From: Acholeplasmataceae bacterium
Lineage (GTDB): Bacteria > Bacillota_I > Bacilli_A > Acholeplasmatales > Acholeplasmataceae
NCBI GenBank assembly: GCA_024709245.1
Contig: JANJXB010000051.1
Location: 1 to 43,083 of the forward strand
Reading direction: 5' to 3'
DNA: 43,083 nt
Made by a program: the position numbers and the translations under genes. Below, one piece after another: positions 17,701 to 23,865 of the stretch. How positions within the stretch are numbered: position 1 is the stretch's first letter; the number at the start of each line of letters is the position of its first letter. Below the pieces are notes generated by a model, which was not told the DNA's origin, did not search any database, and saw only the letters and a program-made list of their open reading frames with translations.

Positions 17701-18677
17701 TCCGTGACTGAACTACCACCATTTTCTTCAAAAGTGATGGTGTAGTTGTTTACTGTCCACTTCGCATAGAGTGTGATGCCATTCAGTGGCATGGTTCCAA
17801 ATGTGTATGCTGTTGTCAAAGCAACATCACTGTACCAACCACCAAATGTATAACCGTCTCGAGTAGGATTTGCAGGTTCTGTTACAGCACTTAAATAGGC
17901 TTGAGTGATATCTGTGACTGAACTACCACCATTTTCTTCAAAAGTGATGGTGTAGTTGTTTGCTGTCCACTTCGCATAAATGGTAAAGTTGCTCGTTGGC
18001 ATGTTGCCAAAAGAGTATGGGAGATTCAAAGCTGCATCGGAATACCAACCACCAAATGTATATCCGGTTTTACTTGGATTTGCTGGAGCAGTAATTTGAG
18101 TTCCAGCATTCTGTGTGATAGGTGCAATTAAACTACCACCATTGGTTTCGAAGGTTAATGTTGCAGTAACAATCACTTCATTCCATTTGGCATAGATTGT
18201 AATGTTTGCATTGGGCATTGTTGAAATCGTATAAGCTGTTAGAAGCCCAACATCACTAAACCATCCTCCAAAAGTATATCCTGATTTTGTTGGATCTGCA
18301 GGTGGCGTAATGGTTGCCCCTGCAACCAATGTAATGGGTGCGATTGTGCTACCCCCATTGGTTTCAAAGGTCATGGTAAATGAACTTAAGATTTCAGTCC
18401 ATTTCGCATAAAGCACAATCTCACTTTGTTGTGTCAAAAGCACAGCAATCGTAAACGGTGCCGTAAGCGCCTCATCTGTGAACCATCCATCAAATTCGAA
18501 TCCATTTCTGATGGGTTCAGGTAAGTCAATTGAGGTGCTGTTGATGCTAATCGTCATGTCTTCAACTTCTTCACCTCCGTTTTCTTCGAAGATGAGATTG
18601 ATTTCCTCACTACCGGTACACGCTGCTATACCGAAAATCACGAGGATGATTGAAAGCAATATCCATAATTTACGCAC
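11760..18677 (-). CDS. Giant InlB-repeat surface lipoprotein with ~290-residue super-repeats
   Basis: A 2305-residue secreted protein of unknown function. The start is taken as GTG at 18677 because AAAGGAGG lies six bases upstream; the ATG at 18698 would overlap that site. The signal peptide ends in lipobox IAAC (Cys20), so it is anchored to the membrane outer face. Residues about 25-525 hold seven InlB/Flg_new repeats (ENGG...GYTFGGW...LYAKW). Residues about 525-1990 alternate small beta domains resembling OB folds (e.g. YYVQGVVL...IIADSTG) with Ig-like segments starting FYPGQ/FRPGD...LP, spaced about 290 residues apart. The C-terminal 300 residues look like further beta domains. There is no LPXTG or enzyme motif. 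Adhesion, polymer binding or nuclease-partner roles are guesses. Confidence 0.85.
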   Translation of the reverse strand: MRKLWILLSIILVIFGIAACTGSEEINLIFEENGGEEVEDMTISINSTSIDLPEPIRNGFEFDGWFTDEALTAPFTIAVLLTQQSEIVLYAKWTEILSSFTMTFETNGGSTIAPITLVAGATITPPADPTKSGYTFGGWFSDVGLLTAYTISTMPNANITIYAKWNEVIVTATLTFETNGGSLIAPITQNAGTQITAPANPSKTGYTFGGWYSDAALNLPYSFGNMPTSNFTIYAKWTANNYTITFEENGGSSVTDITQAYLSAVTEPANPTRDGYTFGGWYSDVALTTAYTFGTMPLNGITLYAKWTVNNYTITFEENGGSSVTDITQGYGTALVLPIPVKLYHAFDGWFTDIDLLIPFTEVNMPLGGATLYAKYTQNQYTLTWHDGISSPLVQVYGLGQAIIAPSDPVRVGYTFAGWFKDQLFLEPFDITVMTANHLNAYGKWTINFYTVVYNTHGGDFLIDDEIVAYNTPVPYPGPITKQGMIFDGWYADDTYTIPFDFHSMPASDITIHAKWIIDDGYTRISTILETNPYHVKVRGIIYYMFPGMNPGFYIYDGTGYMFVLGFPGSFVVGDVIEFEADYQPFENTPQLITITNLTSNSTPITMPEYSPMSFNEVSTADEHDPYHYGQPIIISGFLMKLGMTYYIADLGGDRPIAINYKSVTPMNDPFMAALGSRVTFQAIIHDFNGYNYEWHILYSGHSNAVVVENYTDQDKVDELLLFGESMLDGRVFYVGQTFMIPTLEPVFGATISAVTFGVNASLYNPTTGVFQPVVEEKIIDLRITVTINQATGFIEVQIILKPVELLSIEDFKLAEDMGYYKVQGVILISHPMFGIAVIADETGTLVIMLDESSTVQGEPIEIINQFKPGDLVIVGGYKMPFEGVYVLVGGEEGLDIEVIGVDQESPLISTPITISQFNALDVYNPIYWVQYFEIRGTIVLDELEHMVYLTDGIHQLPMVIFDKDMYSYFSGLTEFDLVVRGISLPNFDGIPSMMFIFTGLPDAIEPDYTDEEFIDLIKIMLQTFLESLVFYPGQIAELPLQHPVFDIFVEYAVTQEDSHLINILTMQISPDITEDTWISLIATLTYGTATGIVDIELFVQPIDILTVAEFLQVTDEEMYYVQGVVLFIQLEQNMIIIADSTGILMSVSTNEMIQIGDLVLLKGMLMNSEGMMILANDPEQTVQSIMNSGVPHPLVATPITLEAFNLLDATDPSLHLKYYELEGTLMINPMGDMFYLSEGEENVPIFVASPSGYEHLMEYVGVQVRIKGFAMRAGSELFMVLVYIDYPGDIDLRFTDAELALFLADQIEGYYQEKILRPGAFHVLPDTYPPYEFTVLYEVFGLNAGLYTLSTGAISHLIEEEIFIDIRATITVGEAVEIVEFQLHVVPIDTQTIAEFKAGVDGDFFMLRGIVVLSNFGGDGPAIIADATGHLFIAPMMDLVIGDEVIISGYRATHEGIALMWDPETTILVEVLSHNMPNPMTLVSHTIDSLWALDMEDRNNWGIFVEVVGYLGFMDDSYMPLITEGLGTGDFLPFMPMFMMQEEPIIQIHNPFDSLRMLQGLRLRLVGFLIPNLNVQEYEPDRMLVIAREQGLSLDYATDQERMDALIDLGTYHLETSKIFRPGDTIELPSVFEPLQATLVWTYIGSSTEFIDLDEMLILEITAETQFLFQVVITIGELEVTHVFTLTAQPYPILSIDEFYQLEHDEYAKVLVIVLYKTPYGDVIFHDRVSSSYLYGEGYPSLQVGDEVIIFTQKREYDRFILASGYAWNARIEPVATLQSLPYVVTETELEVLAKQADEVAQPMLYHLVQGRLIYNTWDNAYYLTDGLNTIMLQIYDQPIRDVLSTFIDHDVRLSCFNYQLYYTAFGPRWTCIVVQDAIFNVTLLDSEIADIMKAYIMHEMGLLYKDGLSYHFSTSHPIYGGTYSFVLDPANALDATLTGNVIQFAESEFPNTVTLHVTATINGFNLDFAVDLAVTAYEDPMQSYNPGSMGMIPVVSGTLPPNTFGGLRVVEVDRHDDWFGGTDLIVDLEFPYPWELGFSELKLQYYDPVDLAWYDLIYYGMPLVTTWNNFSLKLDGPMTVRLISDHGSVSNVVSFGYTSVETYFAGWSLDQSMYLTGIMSPFVGSGLKLESVTVYNSLTGQEVSGGISLQWYRVNPYTWEEIMIPGANQPLYVTTMNDVGYMMMVKVTGDEVNVGGMMKIYSQGTINILNRGYVTNTTTTGFDIGFDYMIDINDLDQLQIYNNSGQMLMITSITETSIPNVFHVEVDLRGLSSIQIHINNMTWTLGSEQVYHDMIGLYVYLLE
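17691..17978. repeat. Two near-identical 78-base units inside the InlB-repeat region
   Basis: Bases 17691-17768 and 17901-17978 differ at only two of 78 positions and lie exactly 210 bases (70 codons) apart, one InlB repeat period. Other repeats in the array are clearly more diverged, so this pair looks recently duplicated or homogenised. Confidence 0.9.
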
Positions 18678-18710
18678 AAGAATGCCTCCTTTTTTCACGA
18701 TGCAAGAGAA

Positions 18711-18750
18711 GACAAAAACGCAACCAGAGACTTTTCATCTAGGGTTGCGT
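18711..18750 (-). terminator. Hairpin with T tract between photolyase and giant lipoprotein genes
   Basis: ACGCAACC pairs with GGTTGCGT, and on the minus strand the hairpin is followed by TTTTTGTC. It may terminate the photolyase operon. It also lies between the predicted promoter of the lipoprotein gene (18783-18811) and its start codon, so an attenuator role is possible. Confidence 0.65.
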
Positions 18751-18782
18751 CGTTATTTTTTTATGCATCGCTCTTTAATTGT

Positions 18783-18811
18783 ATCTTACATCTTTCTTAC
18801 TTATTTGACAA
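18783..18811 (-). promoter_or_regulatory. Predicted promoter of the giant lipoprotein gene
   Basis: TTGTCA is followed by 17 bases and TAAGAT on the minus strand, just beyond the photolyase stop. It would give a leader of about 100 nucleotides that contains the hairpin at 18711-18750. Confidence 0.5.
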
Positions 18812-18816
18812 TACTT

Positions 18817-20208
18817 TCAGGGTCTTTTGATCCCTCGATTGACTTTGTCAACATAGGCTTGAATCTCAAACTTACGTTCAAGTCCATGACTATTCATATA
18901 TCTCAGTTTTCCAAAGACTTCTCTTTCTGTCCAAGCACGATCATGTTTACCATAACACCAAGCCACGCTTGCATAACTGTTCGGGTCTCTACCATCAATA
19001 AAATACTTGTTGTTTAGAGCAATGGTCGTTTGATATGCTTCTTGATAGGTAGGCATCCATTCAATGATTTTTTTAGCCCAGTACATACGCATGTAATTGT
19101 GCATGTAACCTGTGTCACGCATCTCCTTCATCGCAGCATTAAAATAAGGATCATGGGTTTGGCTCTGTTCAAGTTCAAACTTCGTGTAAAGATAAGGACG
19201 TTGATCGAAAAGATGTTTTTCCATGGTTGAATATGCCCAGGGTTCTGTCATTTCCTCGAACTTGTCATACCCCTTCACATAAGTGACATAATTCAGTGCA
19301 AGTTCTCTTCTCACCAATAGTTGCTCAATATAGGCATCAAGCACTTGACCTTCCAATTGTCCGTGATCATGTGCTAAAAACAGACGTTCCATGATATCGA
19401 GTGTAGAGATCTGACCAAAATGAATATACATCGACATCAAGGATGTATAATCTGTCGATGGATCATTACTCTCGAGATAGTGACTGGATTTCTGGTTGAT
19501 AAATAAAAGGATGAGTCTAGATGCTTCAATGTAACCACCGTGATAAGTTTCACTTCGCTTGACGGATCGGTCGATATCAAGTTTGGCAAGCAGTGAGTCA
19601 ATATCTGTCAAGTCGACATCACTCATCAATTCCAATGCTTGGATATTCTTCAAGATACTGATCTTTGAAAAATCACGATAAAGTGGATAAAGTTTTGTAA
19701 TCTTAGGTCTCAAGGTATATGCGCCATACTCGGCATGATCCGATGAGACTCTCACAGGAACAATGGCATCGGTATCGACCATATCGATATGTAGATCAGG
19801 GTACTGAACTTTGGCAACATCAAGGACATGCTTACGCCACTGTTTTTGATGTCTTAAGTATCCATAATCCATGACGAGTGCTGCGGCTTGTTCCAAATAA
19901 GGAATAATTCCTAACTCGGGAGAAATCAATTTAATGACAACATTGATTTTAAAATGGTCTAAGATTGCTTTGACTTCTTTCAATCCTTCCAGCATGAATG
20001 CAAAATGTCTTTCATTGGCATCAGGATAGTGTGTGGATAAACCAAAAAAGACCAGAAGTGGTAAATTTTTATGATTTGCAATCTCTATAGCATGATTTAA
20101 TGCATGATTAAAATGGATGCGTTGAGCTTGTTGCATCCAGTAGATGACATATTTCTGATTTGCATTTGATTTTCCAGATTGTAGATGAATGATTCGACCC
20201 GGGTTCAC
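18817..20208 (-). CDS. phrB: Class II CPD photolyase
   Basis: A 463-residue DNA photolyase of class II. The N-terminal alpha/beta antenna domain includes YWMQQAQR, and the C-terminal FAD domain carries class II signatures: MHNYMRMYWAKKIIEW and YFIDGRDPNSYASVAWCYGKHDRAW. It repairs cyclobutane pyrimidine dimers using blue light and FADH-. The start is a GTG at 20208, six bases after AGGAGG. It is the last gene of a minus-strand operon after the VTE5-like and DUF92 genes (spacing 9 and 14 bases), divergent from the heliorhodopsin gene. Class II enzymes are scattered among bacteria, so horizontal acquisition is possible. Confidence 0.95.
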   Translation of the reverse strand: MNPGRIIHLQSGKSNANQKYVIYWMQQAQRIHFNHALNHAIEIANHKNLPLLVFFGLSTHYPDANERHFAFMLEGLKEVKAILDHFKINVVIKLISPELGIIPYLEQAAALVMDYGYLRHQKQWRKHVLDVAKVQYPDLHIDMVDTDAIVPVRVSSDHAEYGAYTLRPKITKLYPLYRDFSKISILKNIQALELMSDVDLTDIDSLLAKLDIDRSVKRSETYHGGYIEASRLILLFINQKSSHYLESNDPSTDYTSLMSMYIHFGQISTLDIMERLFLAHDHGQLEGQVLDAYIEQLLVRRELALNYVTYVKGYDKFEEMTEPWAYSTMEKHLFDQRPYLYTKFELEQSQTHDPYFNAAMKEMRDTGYMHNYMRMYWAKKIIEWMPTYQEAYQTTIALNNKYFIDGRDPNSYASVAWCYGKHDRAWTEREVFGKLRYMNSHGLERKFEIQAYVDKVNRGIKRP

Positions 20209-20217
20209 AAGAGCCTC

Positions 20218-21006
20218 CTAGATGAAGAAGATAAGGGTGAAAAGTGATGCTGCCAAACTTGATATGAAATTGACTGCGTCATTGGTGATGTAGATGAGGC
20301 CAGATGATAAGACAACCTTTTCATTGGGTAACCAGCTTTTTTCAGTGATTTTTCCCGATTTGATACCTTTAAATTGAGCTTGAAGACTTGCTCCCAATAA
20401 TGAATCGATTAAAGAACCTAGAAAGCCACACAAAGTAATGATGAATGCATACTCAATCATATTTGGAATGGTGATGGTTTTGCTTAAAGCATATATACCG
20501 ATGAAGATGACTGCAATGAATAGGGCTCCCAAAAATGATGATAATGTTCCGAGTCCAGAAATAGCTCCTGAAACACCTTTGGGAACCGATTTGAAATTAA
20601 TGATATTCATGGTTTTTCCCTTTGAAAGTGCACCGATTTCGGATGCCCATGTATCTGAATTCGATGATGCAATCGAAACAACCGCTGCTAACATTAAGAT
20701 TTCATGTTGTAAAAAGAAATACACGACTGAAAAGACAGTTGCTACCAATCCATTGGATAGCACTTGGATGTAATTTCTGCCCTGACTGTATTCTTTTTCC
20801 TTTTTTTCGTGAATCTTCGTCAATAAGGATGATGAAATGAAAAAAGCGATTAAAGATCCCCAAATCGTCATTCCTCCAAAAGTATAAATCGTGGTTCCAA
20901 GTAAAGTTGCAGCTAAAAATCCATCCCATGTCAATGATCGTTTGAGATACGCCAAAAAGGCAACCCCAAAACTAAGTAAAAATCCAATCCATAAATCAAT
21001 CAACAT
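20218..21006 (-). CDS. DUF92/TMEM19 membrane protein, VTE6-like (prenyl/phytyl phosphate kinase family)
   Basis: A 262-residue polytopic membrane protein with about six or seven helices. Conserved DUF92 motifs are present: SSNSDTWASEIGALSKG, SVPKGVSGAISGLGT, GSLIDSLLGASLQ and a C-terminal ITNDAVNF. The plant member VTE6 phosphorylates phytyl phosphate to phytyl diphosphate; bacterial members are mostly uncharacterised. GAGGAG precedes the ATG at 21006. It sits directly after a VTE5-like kinase gene, the enzyme catalysing the preceding step in plants, which supports a two-step isoprenoid-alcohol to diphosphate salvage pathway here. The substrate (phytol, geranylgeraniol, farnesol or another) cannot be read from sequence. 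Confidence 0.82.
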   Translation of the reverse strand: MLIDLWIGFLLSFGVAFLAYLKRSLTWDGFLAATLLGTTIYTFGGMTIWGSLIAFFISSSLLTKIHEKKEKEYSQGRNYIQVLSNGLVATVFSVVYFFLQHEILMLAAVVSIASSNSDTWASEIGALSKGKTMNIINFKSVPKGVSGAISGLGTLSSFLGALFIAVIFIGIYALSKTITIPNMIEYAFIITLCGFLGSLIDSLLGASLQAQFKGIKSGKITEKSWLPNEKVVLSSGLIYITNDAVNFISSLAASLFTLIFFI

Positions 21007-21020
21007 GAGAATCTCCTCGT

Positions 21021-21677
21021 TTAAATAATGAATAATAAATAATATGCAAGCGTGGTGAGCAAAGGTACCGACAGATTATCCAGACCCTTTGGTGTGAATA
21101 ACTCAATGAAAGTTGCAATGAGTGCAATCACAAGAGAAATCATGAGCCATCCAGTAACGCCTTCCATGGACAAGAGTACCATGGATACCGAGAGGGATGC
21201 AATAAACATTGCTATACTACCTTCTAAGGATTTCCCAAATAATAATTGATGTTTTCCAAATTTCTTACCAATGACCGCAGCAAATCCATCACCATATCCT
21301 AAAATCAATATCCCAAGTCCACCAATATAAGGTTGTTTTATGAAACCAAAAAATACGATGACTAAGATGAGTAGTGATATTGGAAAATAGACAGTTCCTA
21401 AATGACCTTGTCCACCTCGCTCCATGGCTTTAAAAATATTTTGTCGATATGAGAGGTAATTGAGTCCAATGAAAGTCATCGGTGGAACCATCGCATACCA
21501 TAACGAATCTTGACTGGTGAAGAAAATCATGGCCAAAATCCACCAATTTGAAACACCAATATGGATGAATTTTCTGGCTCCCTCATCACCAAGGATGTTT
21601 TTCTTTTGTAAGATGGTTGAGATCCCCATGATGAGGAAAACAAATACATAGCTCAATACAAGTCCTAATAGATTCAT
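21021..21677 (-). CDS. VTE5/SEC59-type polyprenol (phytol/dolichol) kinase family protein
   Basis: A 218-residue membrane protein with about six helices. It shows the CTP-dependent lipid kinase pattern: ARKFIHIGVSNWW near residue 35, GYGDGFAAVIGKKFGKH...KSLEGS near residue 130, and the C-terminal FTPKGLDNLSVPL. The family phosphorylates isoprenoid alcohols such as phytol and dolichol; related CdsA proteins use phosphatidate, but the short length and the DNLSVPL end favour the kinase branch. AGGAG precedes the ATG at 21677. It is the first gene of the operon with the DUF92 and photolyase genes and is preceded by a leader of about 160 nucleotides. Confidence 0.8.
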   Translation of the reverse strand: MNLLGLVLSYVFVFLIMGISTILQKKNILGDEGARKFIHIGVSNWWILAMIFFTSQDSLWYAMVPPMTFIGLNYLSYRQNIFKAMERGGQGHLGTVYFPISLLILVIVFFGFIKQPYIGGLGILILGYGDGFAAVIGKKFGKHQLLFGKSLEGSIAMFIASLSVSMVLLSMEGVTGWLMISLVIALIATFIELFTPKGLDNLSVPLLTTLAYYLLFII

Positions 21678-21838
21678 TGCTAATCTCCTATTTGCCCCAT
21701 TTCGTCATGATGGGAGGTGCTGATCTGAATCATCACCTTTGACAGTCAAGTTCACTTCACGCAGTAAAAATTCATTTATAAGGCAATCCTGGACTATATT
21801 TCTAAAATATAGGACACTCTTTACCTATTTGATGTATA
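21678..21838 (-). other. Structured leader of the VTE5-VTE6-photolyase operon, no known class recognised
   Basis: The minus strand has an extended -10 element (TGTTATAAT, 21844-21852), which predicts a transcript start near 21837 and a leader of about 160 nucleotides. Its first 60 bases can fold with an outer stem AUAGGUAA/UUGCCUUAU (21778-21838) and an inner stem CUAUAUUU/AAAUAUAG. Further on, GGTG...CACC and a CTTTGAC/GTCAAG dyad are visible. I could not match it to a known riboswitch. It may be a regulatory leader or chance pairing. The rest of the 321-base divergent gap holds the heliorhodopsin promoter and an inverted repeat. Confidence 0.35.
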
Positions 21839-21893
21839 TTTAAATTATAACAAATCCGCATACGATGCACATGAAGAAAACATATGATTGTGG

Positions 21894-21915
21894 GAAACTG
21901 TGAGAATTCAGTTTC
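21894..21915. promoter_or_regulatory. Inverted repeat upstream of the heliorhodopsin promoter
   Basis: GAAACTG and CAGTTTC form a perfect 7-base dyad around an 8-base spacer (TGAGAATT), 25 bases before the -35 box. Position and symmetry suit a dimeric regulator acting on the divergent heliorhodopsin and photolyase operons. No regulator gene is next to it. Confidence 0.45.
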
Positions 21916-21940
21916 AAAAATGTTAAGATAAGCGCATTTT

Positions 21941-21969
21941 TTGAACTTTATGAAATCCTTCTCTATAAT
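21941..21969 (+). promoter_or_regulatory. Promoter of the heliorhodopsin gene
   Basis: TTGAAC is followed by exactly 17 bases and TATAAT, with a start expected near 21977 and an AAAGGAG ribosome site before the ATG at 21999. Confidence 0.8.
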
Positions 21970-21998
21970 GAAGATGAAACAATAAAAAGGAGAAAATT

Positions 21999-22799
21999 AT
22001 GCAACAGACAACATTACAGAAATTAAAGAAGTTTAACATCATCATGGGTGGTTTCCACCTGATTCAAGGGTTATTGATGATTGTAATTGCGATTTTCGTG
22101 ATTGGTGAAATCAATCCCGCTTTCCAAATCATCGTTACCCAGAATTTCCTTGACTTTGATACCGTTAATCAAAGACTTTTCTTAAACTCAAAAGAACTCT
22201 TTGAATTACCCTTTGGTATCATGGTAGGCGTCTTCCTGTTATTATCTGCACTCGCACATGCACTGATTTCATTACCTAAGAAACTCAACGATCAGTACAA
22301 TCGCGATTTGGAAAAAGGCGTAAACCGTTTTAGATGGTTTGAATATGCACTTTCATCATCTGTGATGATTGTACTCATCGCAACCCTCTTCGGAATTTAT
22401 GACATCGCATCCCTCACATTGATTTTCATTGTGAACGCAGCTATGAACTTATTTGGTCTTGATATGGAATTGCTCAATGCAAACCGTAAAGAAGGCGAAA
22501 AGGTTAAGTGGGGCGCATTCATTTGGGGTTCTATCGCAGGTATTGCTCCCTGGATTGCAATCTTCTTCTATATGACAGGTGCAGGTGGAGATATCACTCC
22601 TCCATGGTTTGTGTGGGCAATCATCGGTACATACTTCGTTGCATTCAACACATTCCCAATCAACATGATTCTACAATACAAAAAAGTTGGTAAATGGAAG
22701 GACTATCTCTATGGAGAAAGAACTTACATCGTCCTCAGTTTGGTTGCTAAATCCATTCTTGCATGGTTAGTTCTCTTTGGAGCATTCCAACCATCTTAA
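21999..22799 (+). CDS. Heliorhodopsin
   Basis: A 266-residue seven-helix protein recognised as a heliorhodopsin, the retinal-binding family with inverted topology. Family landmarks are in place: His20 in helix 1 (GGFHLIQG), His87 in helix 2 (ALAHALI), RWFEYALSSS with Glu115 as the likely Schiff-base counterion, NAAMNLFGLDME, and helix 7 LSLVAKSILAW with Lys251 as the retinal lysine and Ser247 four residues before it. Known members show a slow photocycle without established ion pumping and probably signal light. Divergent transcription from a photolyase operon fits a light or UV-response role. No retinal-synthesis gene (brp/blh, crtB, crtI) lies in the window, so retinal must be made or obtained elsewhere. 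Confidence 0.95.
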   Translation: MQQTTLQKLKKFNIIMGGFHLIQGLLMIVIAIFVIGEINPAFQIIVTQNFLDFDTVNQRLFLNSKELFELPFGIMVGVFLLLSALAHALISLPKKLNDQYNRDLEKGVNRFRWFEYALSSSVMIVLIATLFGIYDIASLTLIFIVNAAMNLFGLDMELLNANRKEGEKVKWGAFIWGSIAGIAPWIAIFFYMTGAGGDITPPWFVWAIIGTYFVAFNTFPINMILQYKKVGKWKDYLYGERTYIVLSLVAKSILAWLVLFGAFQPS

Positions 22800-22807
22800 T
22801 ACACTCT

Positions 22808-22828
22808 GCCAGGCTAGCCTGGCTTTTT
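22808..22828 (+). terminator. Terminator between heliorhodopsin and VTE1-like genes
   Basis: GCCAGGCTAGCCTGGC is a perfect 16-base palindrome (stem GCCAGG/CCTGGC, loop CTAG) followed by TTTTTCTTT. The next gene starts 16 bases later with no space for its own promoter, so readthrough probably feeds it at a reduced level. Confidence 0.8.
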
Positions 22829-22843
22829 CTTTAGAGGTGACTT

Positions 22844-23806
22844 ATGATTCTTAAGAAAATCATCCATCCCGAATACTTTCAAGGAAACAAGAAAAAAACC
22901 AATTACTTTGAGGGTTGGTACTATAAACTTGTCTCAAAGGATCAGAAGCATACCCTTGCATTCATTCCTGGTATCAGTTTGAATGAGAAAGATCCTCATG
23001 CATTCATTCAGGTGTTTATTTCTTCTCGAGAAGCTTTGGAAACCAAATTAAAAAGTTACTATTTTAAATTCGATCTGTCTGACTTTAGTTATAGCCACGC
23101 ATCATTCAATGTTTCAATTGGATCCAATTTCTTCTCTTTGAACAAACTTTCAATCGATTTATCCAACGAACAGGTTAAACTTTTTGGTACTCTGCAAATA
23201 GAAGAGATCACACCCATTCAAAAGAGTATAGGATCTCCGAATATCATGGGATTCTTCGGTTATCTAGGATTCATGGAATGTTATCATGGAGTCATCTCCA
23301 TGAGTCACCGCTTGGATGGTGTATTACTCATCAATCAACAACCCATCTCTTTTCACGACGCTAAAGGCTATATAGAAAAAGATTGGGGTAAATCATTCCC
23401 AAGAGCCTATGTTTGGCTACAATCCAATCACTTTAAGGATCCCAACACCTCATTTATGTTCTCGTATGCAGATATTCCTTTTCTAGGATTCTATTTTAAG
23501 GGTCTCATTGCGAATCTTAGAGTTCGCGGTAAGGAGTATCGATTTGCAACCTACAATCGATCTAAAATAGTGAAGGAAGAAATCGATCAGCATCGAGTGC
23601 ACTACCGTGTTAGGAAAGGAAAATATGTCTTAGAAGTCAATGCAGAATCAACGACCTCTATCGGATTGGCTTCTCCGAAAAATGGGATGATGATCAATCA
23701 GATTAAAGAAGGACTTTCTGGCTGGATTCGTGTCCAATTATTTGAGAAAAACATTTTGGTCTATGAAGATACAGGTTATCATGCAGGCATTGAAATCATG
23801 AAGTGA
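22844..23806 (+). CDS. Tocopherol cyclase-family (VTE1-like) protein
   Basis: A 320-residue protein of the tocopherol-cyclase-like family. The start FEGWYYKLVS (residues 24-33) and the central DWGKSFPRAYVWLQSNHF (about 185-205) are typical, as is the lipocalin-like beta-rich pattern. The plant enzyme VTE1 closes the chromanol ring of tocopherols; bacterial homologues in non-photosynthetic Bacillota have no established function, and cyclase activity should not be assumed. AGAGGTGA precedes the ATG. It lies 44 bases after heliorhodopsin on the same strand, and homologues of two other vitamin E pathway proteins (VTE5, VTE6) are encoded divergently 1.2 kb away. There is no membrane segment. Confidence 0.8.
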   Translation: MILKKIIHPEYFQGNKKKTNYFEGWYYKLVSKDQKHTLAFIPGISLNEKDPHAFIQVFISSREALETKLKSYYFKFDLSDFSYSHASFNVSIGSNFFSLNKLSIDLSNEQVKLFGTLQIEEITPIQKSIGSPNIMGFFGYLGFMECYHGVISMSHRLDGVLLINQQPISFHDAKGYIEKDWGKSFPRAYVWLQSNHFKDPNTSFMFSYADIPFLGFYFKGLIANLRVRGKEYRFATYNRSKIVKEEIDQHRVHYRVRKGKYVLEVNAESTTSIGLASPKNGMMINQIKEGLSGWIRVQLFEKNILVYEDTGYHAGIEIMK

Positions 23807-23829
23807 TTTGTCGATCACTTCTTTTTTTA
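23801..23829 (+). terminator. Terminator of the heliorhodopsin-VTE1-like unit
   Basis: AAGTGAT pairs with ATCACTT around a six-base loop and is followed by CTTTTTTT. The left arm overlaps the last codons of the gene. Confidence 0.85.
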
Positions 23830-23865
23830 TGGTGAGTATTTTATGGTTAAGATCATCTTATGACA

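Noticed and set aside
11760-18677. CRISPR-like or tandem DNA array in the repeat region
   Set aside because: Repeats are in-frame protein repeats of 70 codons with divergent copies, not short direct repeats with unique spacers; no cas genes are present.
18677-18698. ATG at 18698 as start of the giant lipoprotein
   Set aside because: The AAAGGAGG ribosome site lies inside the first codons of that start and is properly spaced for the GTG at 18677, which also gives a normal lipoprotein signal.
22844-23806. Calling the VTE1-like gene a true tocopherol cyclase
   Set aside because: No homogentisate or methyltransferase genes of tocopherol synthesis are present, and non-photosynthetic homologues have no proven cyclase activity.
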